From: Deltaproteobacteria bacterium
Lineage (GTDB): Bacteria > Desulfobacterota > Desulfuromonadia > Geobacterales > Pseudopelobacteraceae
Reading direction: 5' to 3'
Assembly (NCBI GenBank): GCA_021781535.1
Contig: JAJXWO010000032.1
Location: forward strand, 1-36,815
Length of the DNA: 36,815 nt
Shown here: one piece after another, positions 35,146-36,815 of the stretch
How the letters are laid out: each line of letters begins with the position of its first letter
Position numbering within the stretch: the stretch's first letter is position 1
Program-made: the position numbers and the translations under genes
The notes under the pieces: model-generated
Database searches by the model: none
Told to the model about the DNA's origin: nothing
Seen by the model: only the letters and a program-made list of their open reading frames with translations

Positions 35146-35654
35146 GGTTTTTTGACCGGTTTTTTTGTGGTTTTGCGCGACAAGTTCAGAGACATGTACA
35201 CGTGCTCTTGAATATCACCAAACCCCTGTTTTTGAAAAAAATGAATTGCCGGTTGGTTGTCGGCAGAGGTGTCAATGATCATCATCCGCACTCCCTGCTC
35301 CTTCATGCGATGCTTGATCTCCTTGAACAGCCTGCTCCCCACGCCCACTTGTTGAATATTTCTGCGAACTCCTACCCAGACAAGATAGCCATATTTCCAG
35401 GGTGAATTATGTTTGGTGACTGTTGTTCCCAGGGCAAACCCGAGAATTTTCCCGCCTGCTTCCGCGACCAGACAGAGTTCGTTATCCGAGTTGAAGAGAG
35501 TGGTGATTTCATATTCGTCCCACGTGCGATAGAGACTTTGGAACGATTCGGCGGTAAAGACCTCTTCGCCGATATGGAAGACCACGGGGAAATCGTCGAT
35601 GGTCATCTCCCTGATCCGGAGCGTATCCTTACCTGCTGGCGGAATTTCTGGCAT
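35142..35654 (-). CDS. GNAT-family N-acetyltransferase
   Basis: 170 residues with the GNAT acetyl-CoA loop in VWVGVRRNIQQVGVGSRLF (motif A, Q-x-x-G-x-G), preceded by KILGFALGTTV and followed by the motif B region IIDTSADNQPAIHFFQKQGF, as in RimI-like acetyltransferases. The tail is lysine-rich (SRKTTKKPVKKP). A ribosome site GAGGT lies about 8 bases before ATG 35654. The stop overlaps the M20 start. It acetylates an amine substrate with acetyl-CoA; given its neighbour it more likely acts on a metabolite than on a ribosomal protein. It begins 73 bases after the activator gene. Confidence 0.93.
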   Translation of the reverse strand: MPEIPPAGKDTLRIREMTIDDFPVVFHIGEEVFTAESFQSLYRTWDEYEITTLFNSDNELCLVAEAGGKILGFALGTTVTKHNSPWKYGYLVWVGVRRNIQQVGVGSRLFKEIKHRMKEQGVRMMIIDTSADNQPAIHFFQKQGFGDIQEHVYMSLNLSRKTTKKPVKKP

Positions 35655-35727
35655 GAAATTACCTCGGTAATAAAAGTAGCGGTATGGTGGCGCGGCATTG
35701 GGTGAGCAATTACTCCGGGCATCACTG

Positions 35728-36815
35728 CTATTTTTTTGATTTTGTTCTTCTTAAGCGATTATTAAGGGCCTGTCGCGTTATGCCGAGCATCCTGGCGGCG
35801 GTGCCCTGATTGTTTTTCGCCACTTCAAGCGCCTTATCGATAATGACGCTTTCGGCATATTTCAGTGTCGGTATTGACGAAAAGCTAATGCCATTGGCCT
35901 CGCAACTGGGTACAGCATTCCCTTGTTGCATTACAACATTTGCCGGTTCCTGTTCGCGGGCAATAACCTTTTTCAGAAGCGCTGTAGAAAGCCTGGATGT
36001 CGTACTCCTGCTGACAAAATCATAGATGATCGACTGAAGTTCTCGAATATTACCGGGGAATTCATAGGTAACAAGAAAATCGACCAGCTCTTTGCGATAT
36101 GAAAGTCTGCCTTTTCCCATGGCGCTTGCGGCCTGTCTGATGAAATGGCTCAAAAGCAGAGGGATGTCTCCTGTCCGTTTCCGGAGCGGCGGAATCGTGA
36201 CCTGATGGGTGCAGAGACGGAAATAAAGATCTTTGCGAAATTTTCCGTCATTCATTCTTTGCCACAGAACTCTGTTGGTTGCCACTACCAGGCGTGCGTT
36301 ACTTTTGAGCGGGTTGTCGGATCCAAGCTGGTAGTACTCGTTCTCCTGGAGAAGCCGTAGCAGCTTTATCTGCGAGAGTTCGTTCAGGTCTCCAATCTCG
36401 TCAAGAAAGATTGTCCCGTTGGCCGCCTTCATGATCAGCCCATCCCGGTCGCTGAGAGCCCCGGTAAAGGCACCGCGACGGTGCCCAAACAGGGTGTCGG
36501 AAAACATCTGGTCATCGAGGCCGGCGATGTTGATGCTGACAAAGCCCCCTTTCAGTCCACTCAGTGTGTGTACCGCCCGTGCCACCAGTTCCTTGCCGAC
36601 CCCGGTTTCTCCGGAGATAAGCACCGGTTGCCGTGATTTTGCTACGACCTCGACATAGCTCAGAAGCGACAGCATTTCCCGGTCCTGAGTTATGATTGAA
36701 GGGATGTGCGGAGTCCGGGCGGCGATTTCTTCATCACTTGCGTTGTCCAGCAGCATGATGTCTTCGTTGAGACCGTGTAGTTCAAGTGCTCTCTTTACGC
36801 CGGCAATAAAGCGAT
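35728..36815 (-). CDS. sigma-54-dependent transcriptional activator (5' end cut by window)
   Basis: The open frame runs past the window edge (RFIAGVKRALELHGLNEDIM precedes the first internal Met, position 36756), so the N-terminal sensory part is missing; at least 362 residues are visible. The AAA+ domain is complete: SGETGVGKE (Walker A), GHRRGAFTGA (the sigma-54 contact loop), GTIFLDEIGDL (Walker B), RKDLYFRL and IPPLRKRTGDIPLLL (sensor), EFPGNIRELQS. A Fis-type helix-turn-helix ends the protein (GTAARMLGITRQALNNRLRR). It probably controls the four enzyme genes downstream on its strand; no -24/-12 site was found in the 73-base gap to the GNAT gene, so its target may lie elsewhere or upstream of itself. 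Confidence 0.93.
   Translation of the reverse strand, partial: RFIAGVKRALELHGLNEDIMLLDNASDEEIAARTPHIPSIITQDREMLSLLSYVEVVAKSRQPVLISGETGVGKELVARAVHTLSGLKGGFVSINIAGLDDQMFSDTLFGHRRGAFTGALSDRDGLIMKAANGTIFLDEIGDLNELSQIKLLRLLQENEYYQLGSDNPLKSNARLVVATNRVLWQRMNDGKFRKDLYFRLCTHQVTIPPLRKRTGDIPLLLSHFIRQAASAMGKGRLSYRKELVDFLVTYEFPGNIRELQSIIYDFVSRSTTSRLSTALLKKVIAREQEPANVVMQQGNAVPSCEANGISFSSIPTLKYAESVIIDKALEVAKNNQGTAARMLGITRQALNNRLRRTKSKK

Overview
The window looks like chromosomal DNA of a Geobacter-like member of the Desulfuromonadales (Desulfobacterota). This is an inference from gene content and style: a lipoprotein multicopper oxidase with a sigma-54 promoter, short UspA proteins with an N-terminal ILV(I/V)SRM block, a sensor kinase with a HQWRQPLN H-box, an RND efflux operon, and a sigma-54 activator driving metabolic genes. 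No rRNA, tRNA, CRISPR array, complete insertion sequence or prophage gene was seen.

Layout. 1-1.3 kb: the tail of an unidentified gene and two uncharacterised proteins, closed by a clear terminator. 1.7-5.9 kb: an operon-like run of two cysteine-rich 2-hydroxyacyl-CoA-dehydratase-family (HGD-D/YjiM-like) proteins, their BadF/BcrA-type ATPase activator, and a MobA-like nucleotidyltransferase. 5.9-8.1 kb: a small membrane protein (minus strand) and an orphan PAS histidine kinase. 8.1-14.2 kb (minus strand): a carbohydrate operon running gnd, zwf, pgl, glgP, that is, the oxidative pentose-phosphate branch plus glucan phosphorylase. It is preceded by what looks like the first 18 or so codons of a lost rpiB gene, now a 28-codon leader whose stop overlaps the gnd start. 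14.2-19.2 kb: two paralogous Usp proteins flank an outer-membrane protein with a Trp/Pro-rich linker and a divergent CotA-like multicopper oxidase. The oxidase has a near-consensus -24/-12 promoter and a repeat cluster placed where an upstream activator site would be. 19.3-26 kb: a small beta-barrel porin, then a NodT/HlyD/AcrB tripartite efflux operon. 26-29.3 kb: YhdH-type reductase and Old Yellow Enzyme (minus strand), divergent from a mesaconyl-C4-CoA-hydratase-like hotdog protein. 29.4-30.9 kb: an HU protein with terminator and a homocysteine S-methyltransferase-family protein. 30.8-36.8 kb (minus strand): a sigma-54 activator (truncated by the window edge), GNAT acetyltransferase, M20 deacylase, HAD phosphatase and Fe-ADH/G1P-dehydrogenase in a tightly packed operon, followed by an outer-membrane protein gene carrying an apparent one-base frameshift.

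The strongest leads for something undescribed are the paired double-cubane-type proteins with one activator and a MobA, the GNAT-M20-HAD-dehydrogenase operon under its own sigma-54 activator, and the rpiB-remnant leader in front of gnd. All functional assignments rest on motifs read by eye; no database search was possible.
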